In this document: one piece after another, positions 31,841 through 42,208 of the stretch
Numbering within the stretch: the stretch's first letter is position 1
Layout: every line of letters begins with the position of its first letter
Assembly: GCA_905250115.1 (NCBI GenBank)
Contig: CAJNOI010000085.1
Span: forward strand, 309,739 to 373,738
Direction: 5' to 3'
Length of the DNA stretch: 64,000 bases
From: Adineta steineri
Lineage: Eukaryota > Rotifera > Eurotatoria > Adinetida > Adinetidae
Made by a program: the position numbers and the translations under genes
The notes under the pieces: model-generated
Database searches by the model: none
What the model was told of the DNA's origin: nothing
Seen by the model: only the letters and a program-made list of their open reading frames with translations

Positions 31841-32854
31841 ATGGAACAAGAACGAATAATTTCTAAACGATCATTAATTCATATTAAGACTGCTAAAGTC
31901 GGTGAAATGGATATAACTCATGTATCCTATAATCTTCGATTTTGGTTACTTCTATTTTTTGCTATTTTCTCTTTTATTTGTTCAATTTTTATTATCTATC
32001 GTTATTTATCTAATCGAAAAATGCGAAATGGTTTACATAATCATTGTATAGTTTTAATTATTATCATAAATGTATTACTTATCGTCACAGATATTATTTG
32101 GACACTTGTTAGTTTACATAATACAGGACGTTCTCCATCAGCTACATCAAGTTTTTGTTTAATTTGGTGGCTTTTTGATGATGCTCTATATAATAGTCAA
32201 ACTGCTATACTTGCTTGGGCATCAATTGAACGTCATATTCTTATATTTCATAGTAAACATGTAACAACACAAAAACAAAAACTAATTTATCATTATCTAC
32301 CACCTATTCTTTTGATTATCTATATATTTACTTTTCATATAAATGTTCTTTTTTTTCAATCATGTGAAAATTCATTTAATTTTAATGATCTTCAATGCGG
32401 ATCACAGCCTTGTTATTTAGGTAGAAATTTTCTTACTATATGGGATACAATTGTTAATAATGCTATGCCAACAGTAATTATTACTATATTTAATTTTGCA
32501 TTACTTTATCGTATTATTGCTCAAAAGAAAAGACTTCGACAACCAATACAATGGAAAAAACATCGACGTATGTCTATGCAATTAATTTCACTTTCTGCTG
32601 TTTATTGTTTTCTTGATTTACCAATGGTAATATTCTTATTTATACAATTAATTCAAGATAAAGATCCTGATGTTAGCTTTATCAGTCAACTTTATCTATT
32701 CATTGTAACTTATAGCATTACACTTTTATTACCATTTGTTGTATGTCTTAATTCATTAACAATTGATAGACAACGACATATAAGAATATCTGCAACAGTT
32801 ACATTGCCATTATATAAAAAACCTTTTGGACAAAAAATAGAAACGATTGCATAA
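31841..32854 (+). CDS. Rhodopsin-like seven-helix receptor (orphan GPCR, 337 aa, intronless)
   Basis: Seven hydrophobic segments are visible at about 33-55, 69-91, 106-130, 153-173, 205-227, 247-270 and 283-305. The end of helix 3 carries ERH (130-132) where family A receptors carry DRY. Basic residues enrich the third intracellular loop (QKKRLRQPIQWKKHRR). A Cys at 106 and Cys residues in the second extracellular loop could form the usual disulfide. Single-exon divergent receptors of this kind form large expansions in bdelloid rotifers. Ligand unknown; it should act at the plasma membrane through G proteins. Confidence 0.82.
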   Translation: MEQERIISKRSLIHIKTAKVGEMDITHVSYNLRFWLLLFFAIFSFICSIFIIYRYLSNRKMRNGLHNHCIVLIIIINVLLIVTDIIWTLVSLHNTGRSPSATSSFCLIWWLFDDALYNSQTAILAWASIERHILIFHSKHVTTQKQKLIYHYLPPILLIIYIFTFHINVLFFQSCENSFNFNDLQCGSQPCYLGRNFLTIWDTIVNNAMPTVIITIFNFALLYRIIAQKKRLRQPIQWKKHRRMSMQLISLSAVYCFLDLPMVIFLFIQLIQDKDPDVSFISQLYLFIVTYSITLLLPFVVCLNSLTIDRQRHIRISATVTLPLYKKPFGQKIETIA

Positions 32855-33529
32855 ATAATTTCAAAAAACAAAATAAAGCTGTTCTTTATATTAAATTTAT
32901 GCGCGATAAATATTTTTTAATTAGAACATATTTTTCTCGATTAGCCTATAAGGAAAAAATATTTGAGATCATCTTAAAAACAAGACATGTATTTATTTAT
33001 TATGTATATATATTTCTGTTCGTTTTTGTAATTGTATTCATTTTTTGTTTTTCATTAATAATCATAATTAAAAAAATATAATTTGTAAATAAATACAAGC
33101 ATAAAACATCAATTTTAATAATTATTAACTAAATGAAATCAGTTACCCACACTAGAATAAAAGGCTATGCCCTTATACATTTAGAAGGAAAGTCAAATAT
33201 CTAAGAAATTCTTATGTAGTATGTAGATTTTATAATAGTCAGCTGTTTGAAATATTTTCGACTACTGTCTCTTATAGAATGATTAAAAAGGGCTAAACTC
33301 AAGATTGATGAGACAAATTCACTATTAGTATATGTATGGTTATATTAAAAATGACATCAAACTTGAGTAATATTTATTATCAAATAATCAAACATAAAAT
33401 AATGAAAATTTCAATAATTCAATTAAATAAAGTGTATCTAATATATATATTAAATTAAATTCTAAATTAAATGAATACAACAAAACAAAAATTAGTTATT
33501 TTTTCTGGTGCTATCAAAATAAATAAATT
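32855..33529. other. Intergenic between convergent genes
   Basis: AT-rich spacer between the receptor and the 3' end of the NAD synthetase gene; no supported coding region. Confidence 0.5.
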
Positions 33530-34440
33530 CTATTCTTTTAATTCTTGTGGAATAATACATCGTGGTATTTCTACCATTTTATGTAAATTTGCTGCATGTC
33601 GTTGATTATAAATGTCTAAAACAGTTTTTTGTCGATCAGCTAATGTTGCTTTATCGTCTTTTAATTTATCAGAATCAACGTAATTCATAGCCCATTCAAG
33701 TTCATCATAAGTTGCTCCTATTTGATCTTCATCTGTTCTTGTGTCACCAAAAAGACCATCAGTGGGTGGTGCTTTTATAATTTCTTTTGAAACACCTAAT
33801 ATATCAGCAACAGCACGTACTTCAGATTTTAATAAATCAGCTATTGGACTTATATCAACACCACCATCACCTATTATAAATTAAAATAAATTTTATTTTT
33901 TTTTTAAATTTCATATTTACCATATTTTGTAAAAAATCCAACACCAAAGTCTTCAACTTTATTTCCTGTACCAGCAACTAAATAATTTTTAATTGAAGCA
34001 AAATAATATAAATTAACCTATTAAAATAAATTGTCAATAAAAAGAAAAAAAAAAATGAATTTTTTTACCATTCTTAAACGTGATCTTGTATTGGCGAATG
34101 CAAGTTCTGATGACGAATTAACTTCATTAACTTCATTTTTTTTAACAGTTGCTTCAAATGTTTCGAAAATTTCTGTTAAATTAACTTCACCTCCAGTAAC
34201 ATTAGGAAAATTTGATGTAAGCCAATCGATATGAGCACGACTTCGGTGTACTTCACTTGATGATTGACGAATAGGCATTTCCAAAACAAGTACAGGTAGA
34301 TCAGTTCGAGCACATAATGTTGATACCACAGCTGAATCAATACCACCTGATACACCAATAACAAAACCTTTTGTACGACTACTTTTATGATAATCTTTGA
34401 GCCATTGTATTATATGTTCAATTACTTTTTCTGTTTGCAT
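33530..34440 (-). CDS. nadE: NH3-dependent NAD+ synthetase (NadE), 3 exons, 269 aa
   Basis: Minus-strand exons: 34440-34069, 34017-33921, 33870-33530. Converts deamido-NAD plus ammonia and ATP to NAD, the last step of NAD biosynthesis. The ATP-pyrophosphatase P-loop GVSGGIDSAVV is near residues 29-39. Later come YLVAGTGNKVEDFGVGFFTKYGDGG (substrate and ATP site) and DISPIADLLKSEVR, all hallmarks of bacterial NadE. Length equals that of the stand-alone bacterial enzyme (about 270-275 aa); there is no glutaminase domain of the kind found in animal NADSYN1. The two short introns show it is a nuclear gene, not contamination. A horizontal origin from bacteria is the best explanation. Confidence 0.94.
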
Positions 34441-36004
34441 TTTATTTCAATCTGAAATTTAATATAATAAGTTTAAAACATCACGTAGAACGGTGTATGT
34501 CTTCACACACACACAGTTGAACTACTAGTAATTTTTCTTTTCCTTTTATTTCCATAACAGAAAAGAAAAAATCTGTTATTGATTGTGAACTAAAATGAAA
34601 AGAAATAAAAGCTCATATACTTAATCAATAATTGTTGTAGTCGTTTGATAATCAAACTTAATATAATTCAGTCTAGAAAACAAAAAAATTTTAGTCTCCG
34701 ACAATTTAATAGAAAAATAATTTTTTTTTTCTTTCAAACATTCATCTACTGCGTATAGTTGACGTTAAGCAGACAACCAAATTCTTTTTTACCCAGAATT
34801 TCTTTAGTTTTTTCTTCCTCCCAGAGAATACAAACAATCATAATTACGCGTAAAAAGACTGACGTATATTGACATTGTAAAAGTAAAAAATATAGAATGA
34901 ACGAGGACAAAAGACGGGTGGGTTTTTTTTTAGAATAATTTAAAATTTTATTGATCAAATCAGAGAATATAGTGAATACATTGAATATTTTAATCATAAT
35001 TAATTCAAACGAAAATTTTTTTTGCATAGAAAGAATAAGTTTCTTTCAATTCGAGAATTTCAAGTGCAACATTTCGGCGAAGAAGCAATGAATTTCATAG
35101 CTTCATAGAAAGAAACTTCAAAAGTTACATGAAATTTCTATAACAGTATGATTAAATAATACTGATTCTTGTAGAACAATATTCATTAATGAACGAAACC
35201 AATTGAATGATAGTACTTTCTAAATGATAATATAAATATACAGATGAATTATCTTAATTAATAAAAGATTATATTACTAACTGCTACAATCAGATGTTAT
35301 TTTCATTGAAACATTTTTTAAAGTCTAAATTTATAGAAATAAAATTCTACCTCTAAAAAGAAAGAAATACTCTTACATAAGATTCTTCATGTGCTGGATA
35401 ACTAAATTCAATATTAACTTTTATCGTATCAGATTTTATTCACTCGTTTGATGATATCAAAAATAAAACTTCTACTAACTGATGCTTTAGTAAAATTTTG
35501 AAAAATTGGAATAAATTGTGCTGCTGCCGATGTTGAAGTGTATCAGAAAAAATATTTTATTATTACAAACTTCATAAAAAGAACATTAACACTTACCGTA
35601 CATGCGATGAGTACCTAAGATATTTGAACTAATTCAAATAAAATTTCACAAACATGTAAACATACTATAACGAGTGACGGATAGTTTCGATGGATACTAA
35701 ATATGTTAGTAGACATTCATCGATTGATGATTGCTAATTACTTAAAAGAATTATATCTATATATGAAAATGATCGTATCGTGTTCATGTCATCATTCGAG
35801 TAATCCTTAAAAAGATATCTAATTTGAATCTGCATCAATCTTAGTTTTGAAATTAAACTAGTAAAAAGAATATGAATTATATTCATATGTTTTGCCGTTA
35901 TTTAAGACAATATAGTATATATATATAATTTTGGTTAAAATTTTATATAGATCACCGTACTAAATATAAATGAGAAAAAATTGGTTTAGCGTATTCATTC
36001 AAAT
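34441..36004. other. Intergenic, no gene seen
   Basis: AT-rich spacer between NadE and the foldback element, including a (CA)n-like run near 34505. No supported gene. Confidence 0.5.
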
Positions 36005-36516
36005 GAGAATGCTTCCTATTCCCAAAAGTTACACATTCCGGAATCGCTGCACCCACCCAATTTAACATCATTCAATTCCGGAATTCCTTGCATACAATTC
36101 CTGCCTTTTCCGGAACAGATCGAATTCGATTCCTGCCAATTCTGGAATTACGAAAGATATGCTTGATCTAGAAATGATCCTCCTGAATAATCGAATCGAT
36201 TCCGTAGCGGAATTCCGGAATTCGTGCACATTCCGGCTTTTCCGGAATCGCCCGGAATAGGCAGGAATTCCTGGAAATACACGAATTCCGGAATTCCGTA
36301 TTTGTCATCATGTCCAGGCTTAGATAAATATCAATTGATCAAGTCATTCCGGAATTGGTAGGAATGTGCAGGAGTTCCGGAATAGGTAGGAATCGAATTC
36401 AAGGAATTCCGGAATAGGCAGGAATCGAATGCAAGGAATTCCGGAATTGAATTATGTTAAGTTGGGTGAGCCAAGCGATTCCGGAATGTGTAACTTTCCG
36501 GAATAGGATGACTGCT
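36005..36516. mobile_element. Foldback/MULE-like non-autonomous element with ~140-bp terminal inverted repeats and 9-bp target duplication
   Basis: The left end (36005 to about 36148) and the reverse complement of the right end (about 36374 to 36516) align over some 140 bases with roughly 85 percent identity by eye, sharing AGTTACACATTCCGGAATCG and ATTCAATTCCGGAATTCC. The interior is filled with variants of the palindrome GGAATTCCGGAAT and of AGGCAGGAAT. The identical 9-mer CATTCAAAT flanks both ends (35996-36004 and 36517-36525). Long inverted repeats with a 9-bp duplication are typical of Mutator-like elements. There is no internal coding capacity, so it would need a transposase in trans. 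It sits immediately beyond the stop codon of the amidase pseudogene. Family assignment is inference. Confidence 0.85.
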
Positions 36517-36524
36517 CATTCAAA

Positions 36525-37432
36525 TTATTTTGCAAGAGTAGCACGAAATTCATCCATGGAGAAGTTAGGATCTGGTTTACGTCCAACAGGTGCTGCAGCC
36601 TCTTTGTGTCCTAATACACGTGAAGCTGGAACACCATAAGCTGCTTGAAGAGCTCTGACACCACGTATATAACTTTGATATTGTACTTCAGGCCAATATT
36701 CATGTCCACTATTTGTTAATGGAACACCAACGGCTTCTGCTTCGATTCCAATAGCATTTGGATTTCCAAATACTGAATCATCAATAGTTGCACCAGCATG
36801 ATAAGAACGACCAGCTGCAATAACATACCATGTTCCACTACGACCTCATCCAAGCTGTGAAAGTGGACCAGCAAGATCTTTCCGGCCATCACGAACTATT
36901 CTCAATGAAGGAAAGTCACCTGTGGCAGGACCATTTGTATGATGACAAATAATACTTTTAACAGAAGTCATGACACTATGACCACGTGTCTGCCAACCCT
37001 CTGATTCGATAACACTGAGACCAGCTCCACGAAGAATCTCAGCTAAATCTGTGAGCATTCTGTTAACTGGTGTTTTGTCGTTAATAGGTACTGAAGTATA
37101 TGCCTTATCACAACATTGATTAGTTGATGTACCAGGGCAAATACCAGTACTGGGGATACCACCTTGACTTTTACATAATGTTGCCTCCATACAATTGGCG
37201 CTAAGATCAATATCATTATTTTTAAGATCAATAATAAACATATTCCTACCATGAACAACATTGAATATTGTTACTACCCTTACAAAAGTTTTGGCTGTGA
37301 AGTTCCACCTTTAGCAGCACATAAACTAGTATCTATACAGGTGTTCTTAGACCAACAATCTTCACCAAAACTAAATCTTACATAAATGAAAGCCACACAG
37401 GCTATCATAGTCAAGAAACTAATACTAGACAT
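36525..37432 (-). pseudogene. Decayed N-acetylmuramoyl-L-alanine amidase (PGRP/amidase_2 fold) with secretion signal and Cys-rich repeats
   Basis: From the ATG at 37432 a signal peptide (SISFLTMIACVAFIYV) leads into Cys-rich units (CIDTSLCAAKGGT; CMEATLCKSQGGI, each ending in a CC pair). Then comes an amidase domain with IICHHTN, WYVIAAGRSYHAG, NAIGIEAE and VLGHKEAA, where the His residues would bind zinc. The style is actinobacterial. The frame is broken twice: one extra base in a T run near 37284-37290 (minus strand), and an in-frame TGA at 36846-36848 between SQLG and GRSGTWY. A 49-bp GT-AG intron (37249-37201) joins the first and second Cys units. The remaining codons are clean down to TAA at 36525, so inactivation looks recent. 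The T-run shift could be an assembly error; the TGA is harder to dismiss. An intact enzyme would cleave peptidoglycan. Confidence 0.85.
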
Positions 37433-38755
37433 GTTTTCTTCTTATTATTTCTTATCAATGAAATGTGAATGATATTTATGTGGGGCACTATAAATACATG
37501 TTGATAACGAAAACAAAAGATTAAAATAAAGAAGCCATCAACGACAAAAATATAAAGATTAATAAAATAGAGTATTTGGTTACAAAATAAATTGAATCAA
37601 ATTCATTTATTCTTATATTTTCCATATTTATAAATCTTCAATATATGGTGTTATTTAGTTTTACTAATAATCCAATGCTATTCTGAATGTACATCTGTTT
37701 TATTAATTTTTTTTGAACAATAACAATGAATATAGATATTTATTCTATCAAAATCAATTTTAAGATTTTGTCTTATATCAAATATTTGAAAAGGTGCTAT
37801 GTCGAATTATTAATATTACTTACTCATATATCGCTTTTTTTCTGATTCTTATAAATTTTATAAAAAAAGGTATTGATATAACTTTGATTTTAAATAGAAA
37901 AATAAATTATTTCTCATTATTATCTGTTCATTTTTTTATTAGTTGATTAACCAAGAAATAGAATAAACAAATACATTAATTATATATGTAATGATTAAAT
38001 GTATGAATAATACGATTATATCCATTCATTGGTCTATTATTACGTTAATCAAGCGCCTATAAAAACATATTTTCTCTTTTTTGTTTTTGGACACATACAG
38101 TGAGTAAAAGAAATAATTTGTAATGAAACTTGTCTTTTAATTTAATTTAAATACATGGGACGAATGATTTTTTGACTCATTGTATTCTCGATCGTTTGAA
38201 CATATATATAACAATATACCTATAAGTATTCGTAAGCAAATTAATCGATAATTATATTTGTTCATTCATTGAAAGATTTTATTGATCTAAACGAGTAAGT
38301 AGTCATCAGTCATGTTTTACTTGAACAATATGAATAAACAATTATACAATACAAAGAAAAAAAGAAATATTGTTCTCTATACTATGTAAAGGTAATATCA
38401 ATATAAGTAATATAAATAGTAATAATTGTCAATACATGTTACATGAAAGAATCTTTTTTAAAAGAATTTGATTACGAAAAATAATTTCTAATTATTAATT
38501 TAAACAATACATTGAATTTTTAGAAAGCGAAATAAAATTTTTCTTTTTCTCTTCCTCTTCTTCTTCGTTCTTTTAAAATAAGAAGTATAGTACTACTTGA
38601 AAAAATGACATTGACAAATGTGTTGCGTTCTGTTTCAATCTTCTTTTTCGTCTACTCTACTCTTTACTAAATAGTACTGATGATGATGATGAAAAAAAGA
38701 AAAAGAAACTTAAGAAAAAGTGAAACCATTCTTATGCAATACATTACATTGAATA
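37433..38755. other. Intergenic, no gene seen
   Basis: About 1.3 kb, AT-rich, between divergent genes; presumably holds both promoters. No coding exon or repeat recognised. Confidence 0.5.
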
Positions 38756-39725
38756 ATGTTGAATACATTTGATTCACAACTAAAATCAATTCTTCAACCA
38801 TTGTCATATTCAGGTGATACGAATAATGGAGATCCTGTATTAGCTGCTGTACAAGCAAATGATGAAAATACTCTTCGTATTCTTATACGTGCTGGTTATT
38901 CAATTAATACAATTGATCCATTAAATGGACGATCACTTCTTCACACAGCAACATATCTTGGTCATACAGAAATTGTACGACGTTTACTTAAAGAAGAAGT
39001 GAATACTTCATTATATGATCGAGATGGTAAAACATCTCTTCATGTTGCAGCTGCATATGGTTATAGTCAAATTTTAACATTACTTCTTAATTATGAAACT
39101 CATGTTGAACATTTAGATTACGATAATAATACTCCATTGCATATGTCATGTAAATTTGGTCATAATGAATGTTGTCGTTTATTAATTTATGCTGGTGCTA
39201 ATTTAAATCCAATTAATCGAGATGGTGATACTCCATTACATTCTGCTATTCGATATAAACATGCAGGTTAATTACAAAAAAAACAACGAATTCAGATAAG
39301 AAATTCATTTTCTTTTAGGTTGTACAGCAATATTAATTCATGCTGATGCATCTTTAAATATTCGAAATGGTCGTTATGAATTACCAATTGAATTAGCAAG
39401 ACGTTTAGGTCATCATAAAATCTATACTATTATTCTTCATTGTCTTTCATTATCATCTCAATCAAATTCATCTGAACAAATATCAATTCCTAATTCATCA
39501 ATAACATTAAGTGAATTTGAACAACAATGGCGTCAATTTCATTTACTTATTCAAACACGTATGCTTGCTAATCAACATCAACTTGAAGAACAAATTGATT
39601 CATTAAGAGATGTGCTAGATAAAAATCAATTAAAACAATCTGTTATTCATCGAAAACTTCAAACATTAACTAATTTATGTATGCAACAAAATCAACAAGC
39701 ATATCAGTATGACACACTTTTTTGA
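38756..39725 (+). CDS. Ankyrin-repeat protein (305 aa, 2 exons)
   Basis: Exons 38756-39266 and 39319-39725. Residues about 25-200 form five to six ankyrin repeats, recognisable by GRSLLHTATYLGHTEIVRRL, GKTSLHVAAAYGYSQILTLL, NTPLHMSCKFGHNECCRLL and GDTPLHSAIRYKHAGCTAIL. The C-terminal 90 residues are polar and Gln/Ser-rich, with a probable short coiled coil (HQLEEQIDSLRDVLDKNQL). There is no signal peptide or membrane helix. It is a protein-binding scaffold with unknown partners. The 52-bp intron and phase are typical of the region. Confidence 0.88.
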
Positions 39726-40271
39726 CTAAAAAATTACATGTTTTTGTTTTTTATTCTGACAAAATTTTAATAAATAAAATTATCTTATATATTCGTAATA
39801 ATATTTGAAATCATGATTTTACATAGAATAAAAATACTTTTCTTAATAAAAATATACATAAATAACAAGAAGTCTGTTATGTTGTATTGCTAAATGCATC
39901 ATCGAGACTAATGTAGATAAGAACAGGATTGTAAAACAATAGGAAAGATCTGATTTTATCCTTTTTCTTGTATATAAAATGATCGAAACAGACTAAGATA
40001 TTCAATAGCTCTCAATTATATTAGTTTCTCTATTGATAAATTCATCTGACAACAACTGTTGTGTCACTCTAATGATAACATCAGTAAAATATACTGGATT
40101 TTTGTAAGTACAACTGCGTATGTTAATGTAATGGTACAGAAAATGTCATAACTATTTATATAAGATGTAAAATATAATCCTTTCTTTTCTTCTTGTTGTC
40201 AATAAGAAGAAAAAAAACATATAATAAGCCAGAAAATAAAGTTTATCAATGGTATATGTAATAATCTAAAC
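39726..40271. other. Intergenic, no gene seen
   Basis: AT-rich spacer between two forward genes; nothing recognised. Confidence 0.5.
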
Positions 40272-41441
40272 ATGTCGATCAGAATTATCAATGTAAGACA
40301 AATTCTATTGTTATTCTATATTTTCAATACAATAGCCCATTCCAGTGATCCGAAGAAACCTCGTGCTCGTGATCTTGGAATTCCATTTAATGGTATACCT
40401 GATAGATATAATTCAATAATCGATGTTCAAGGTGTTGAAGTTGGTTTTAGTACAATAATTAAAGGTGATTCTATTCGAACTGGTGTAACAGCAATATTTC
40501 CGCGTGGAGCTAGTAAAGTTCTACAAAATCAACCTTGTTTTGCAAATTGGTTTAGTTTGAATGGAAATGGTGAAATGACAGGAATACATTGGATTACAGA
40601 ATCAGGTTTTCTTACAACACCTATTTTAATTACAAATACAAATAGTATTGGAATTTGTCATGATTCCTTATTTAAATGGTATTTAACCAGAAATGTTTCT
40701 ACTCCAATGGTCAATATTTTTAATGTAAGTTTACCTGTTGTAGCTGAAACATATGATGGATTGTTAAATGATATCAATGGATTTCATGTAAAACAAGAAC
40801 ATGTATTTGAAGCATTAGATAATTCTAAAGGATCTGATTCGATTATTCCGGAAGGAAATGTTGGAGGTGGAACTGGAATGATATCATTTGGTTTTAAAGC
40901 TGGAACAGGAACAAGTTCAAGATTTATTGAAAATTTAAATTATACAGTAGGAGTTTTAGTACAATCGAATTTTGGACGAAAGTCTCAATTAATTATCGCA
41001 GGTGTTCCTGTTGGTGAAGAAATATTAAAAATTGAGAAAAATAACACAATGGTTCCTGATAAAGATATGGGATCAATTATTGTCATTATAGCTACTGACG
41101 CTCCATTATTACCACATCAATTAAAACGTTTGACACATAGAGCATCACTTGGAATAGGAAAATTAGGTGGAATAGGTGGTGATTCATCAGGTGATATTTT
41201 CTTAGCATTTTCAACAGTTGATATTTCAGATAAAACGTCTACAACAAAAACTGTAGAATTTCTATTAAATGATGAAATAAATCCATTATTTGAAGCAACA
41301 ATTCAATGTGTTGAAGAAGCTATTGTAAATGCTATGGTAGCAGCTGAAACTATGATTGGACATAATGGATTTAAAGTCGATGCTATTTTACATGATACTT
41401 TAATCAAAATATTAAAAAAATATAATAAACTTAATGACTAA
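40272..41441 (+). CDS. Peptidase family S58 (DmpA-type aminopeptidase), secreted, 389 aa, intronless
   Basis: An N-terminal hydrophobic signal (QILLLFYIFNTIAHSS) precedes the conserved S58 start RARDLGIPFNGIPDRYNSI. Downstream are TGVTAIFPRG, GNGEMTGIHW, GNVGGGTGM, YTVGVLVQSNFGRKSQL and MGSIIVIIATDAPLLPHQLK. In DmpA an autoproteolytic Gly-Ser bond generates the new N-terminal nucleophile Ser; here this is Gly267-Ser268 in the last motif. The family releases N-terminal amino acids, including D-amino acids and beta-amino acids in some members. Full family length is present. The signal peptide suggests export or a lysosomal location, unlike the mostly cytoplasmic bacterial enzymes. Single exon and bacterial-type family suggest horizontal transfer. 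Confidence 0.92.
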   Translation: MSIRIINVRQILLLFYIFNTIAHSSDPKKPRARDLGIPFNGIPDRYNSIIDVQGVEVGFSTIIKGDSIRTGVTAIFPRGASKVLQNQPCFANWFSLNGNGEMTGIHWITESGFLTTPILITNTNSIGICHDSLFKWYLTRNVSTPMVNIFNVSLPVVAETYDGLLNDINGFHVKQEHVFEALDNSKGSDSIIPEGNVGGGTGMISFGFKAGTGTSSRFIENLNYTVGVLVQSNFGRKSQLIIAGVPVGEEILKIEKNNTMVPDKDMGSIIVIIATDAPLLPHQLKRLTHRASLGIGKLGGIGGDSSGDIFLAFSTVDISDKTSTTKTVEFLLNDEINPLFEATIQCVEEAIVNAMVAAETMIGHNGFKVDAILHDTLIKILKKYNKLND

Positions 41442-42208
41442 TGGATATTATGTATTGAAAATTACATAAAAAACTGACTTTTAAAAATAATATTCTGTCG
41501 CTTATTTTTTTTATCAATTTATATAGCATAAGATATGAATGAGAAGAATAAATAAGAGTAAAATTTTATTTTAATTTAAAATTGAATCACACTTTGAATT
41601 GACATTCTCTGATCTTTTTCTATTTTACACAAAATGGGTTAGTGTGAGTGTGGTAGTCCCACACTCACCTTCAACATAGAATGCTCGAAGAAGATGAACA
41701 ATGGGAAGGTATTCAAACATATCAAGTAATAACTCAGTTGTCAACGATAATTGAATGAAAAATCAAGACACGATGAATAAAAAATATTTTTGTTACGGTT
41801 ACATTTTCTTTTTCTTATGGTTGACTAATTGTACCTGTTTGCTATTCGTTAAACAAACAAAACATATTAATGAGACAAAAGTCGATAGAAAGTCTCGACT
41901 GACGCCATCTACCGAGCAATATAGAATAATATGAGATTCGAGTCGTTATTTGTCTTGTTAATGTTGCAGTGTTATTATGTAAAAGCTCGATCAATTTTTA
42001 TTCGAAATCATTGAAATGATTGATTGGTTCGTTTTTGAAGGACATAGATATTTTGTGACTCATTTGTAGGCATTGAGAAATTTTGAAATTACAATCATCT
42101 ATTTACATTCATGTTATATACAATTCTAATCGGTTGTCAAGAGATTATTTTCTTCGGTTTTTTGTAGATTAATTAAATTTCAAATATATTATCTATTTAT
42201 CTTCATTT
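41442..42208. other. Intergenic with a short perfect hairpin
   Basis: Spacer before the eIF4A-like gene. Apart from the GTGAGTGTGG hairpin at 41644-41668 nothing is recognised. Confidence 0.5.
41644..41668. repeat. Perfect 10-bp-stem hairpin of the GTGTGGG-like family
   Basis: GTGAGTGTGG (41644-41653) and CCACACTCAC (41659-41668) are exact complements around a five-base loop. It lies 200 bases downstream of the S58 peptidase stop. Similar GT-rich hairpins recur at 49.7, 54.3, 55.4, 55.8 and 61.6 kb. Confidence 0.75.

Noticed and set aside
34021-34234. 67-residue forward frame
   Set aside because: Antisense to the first exon of the NAD synthetase.
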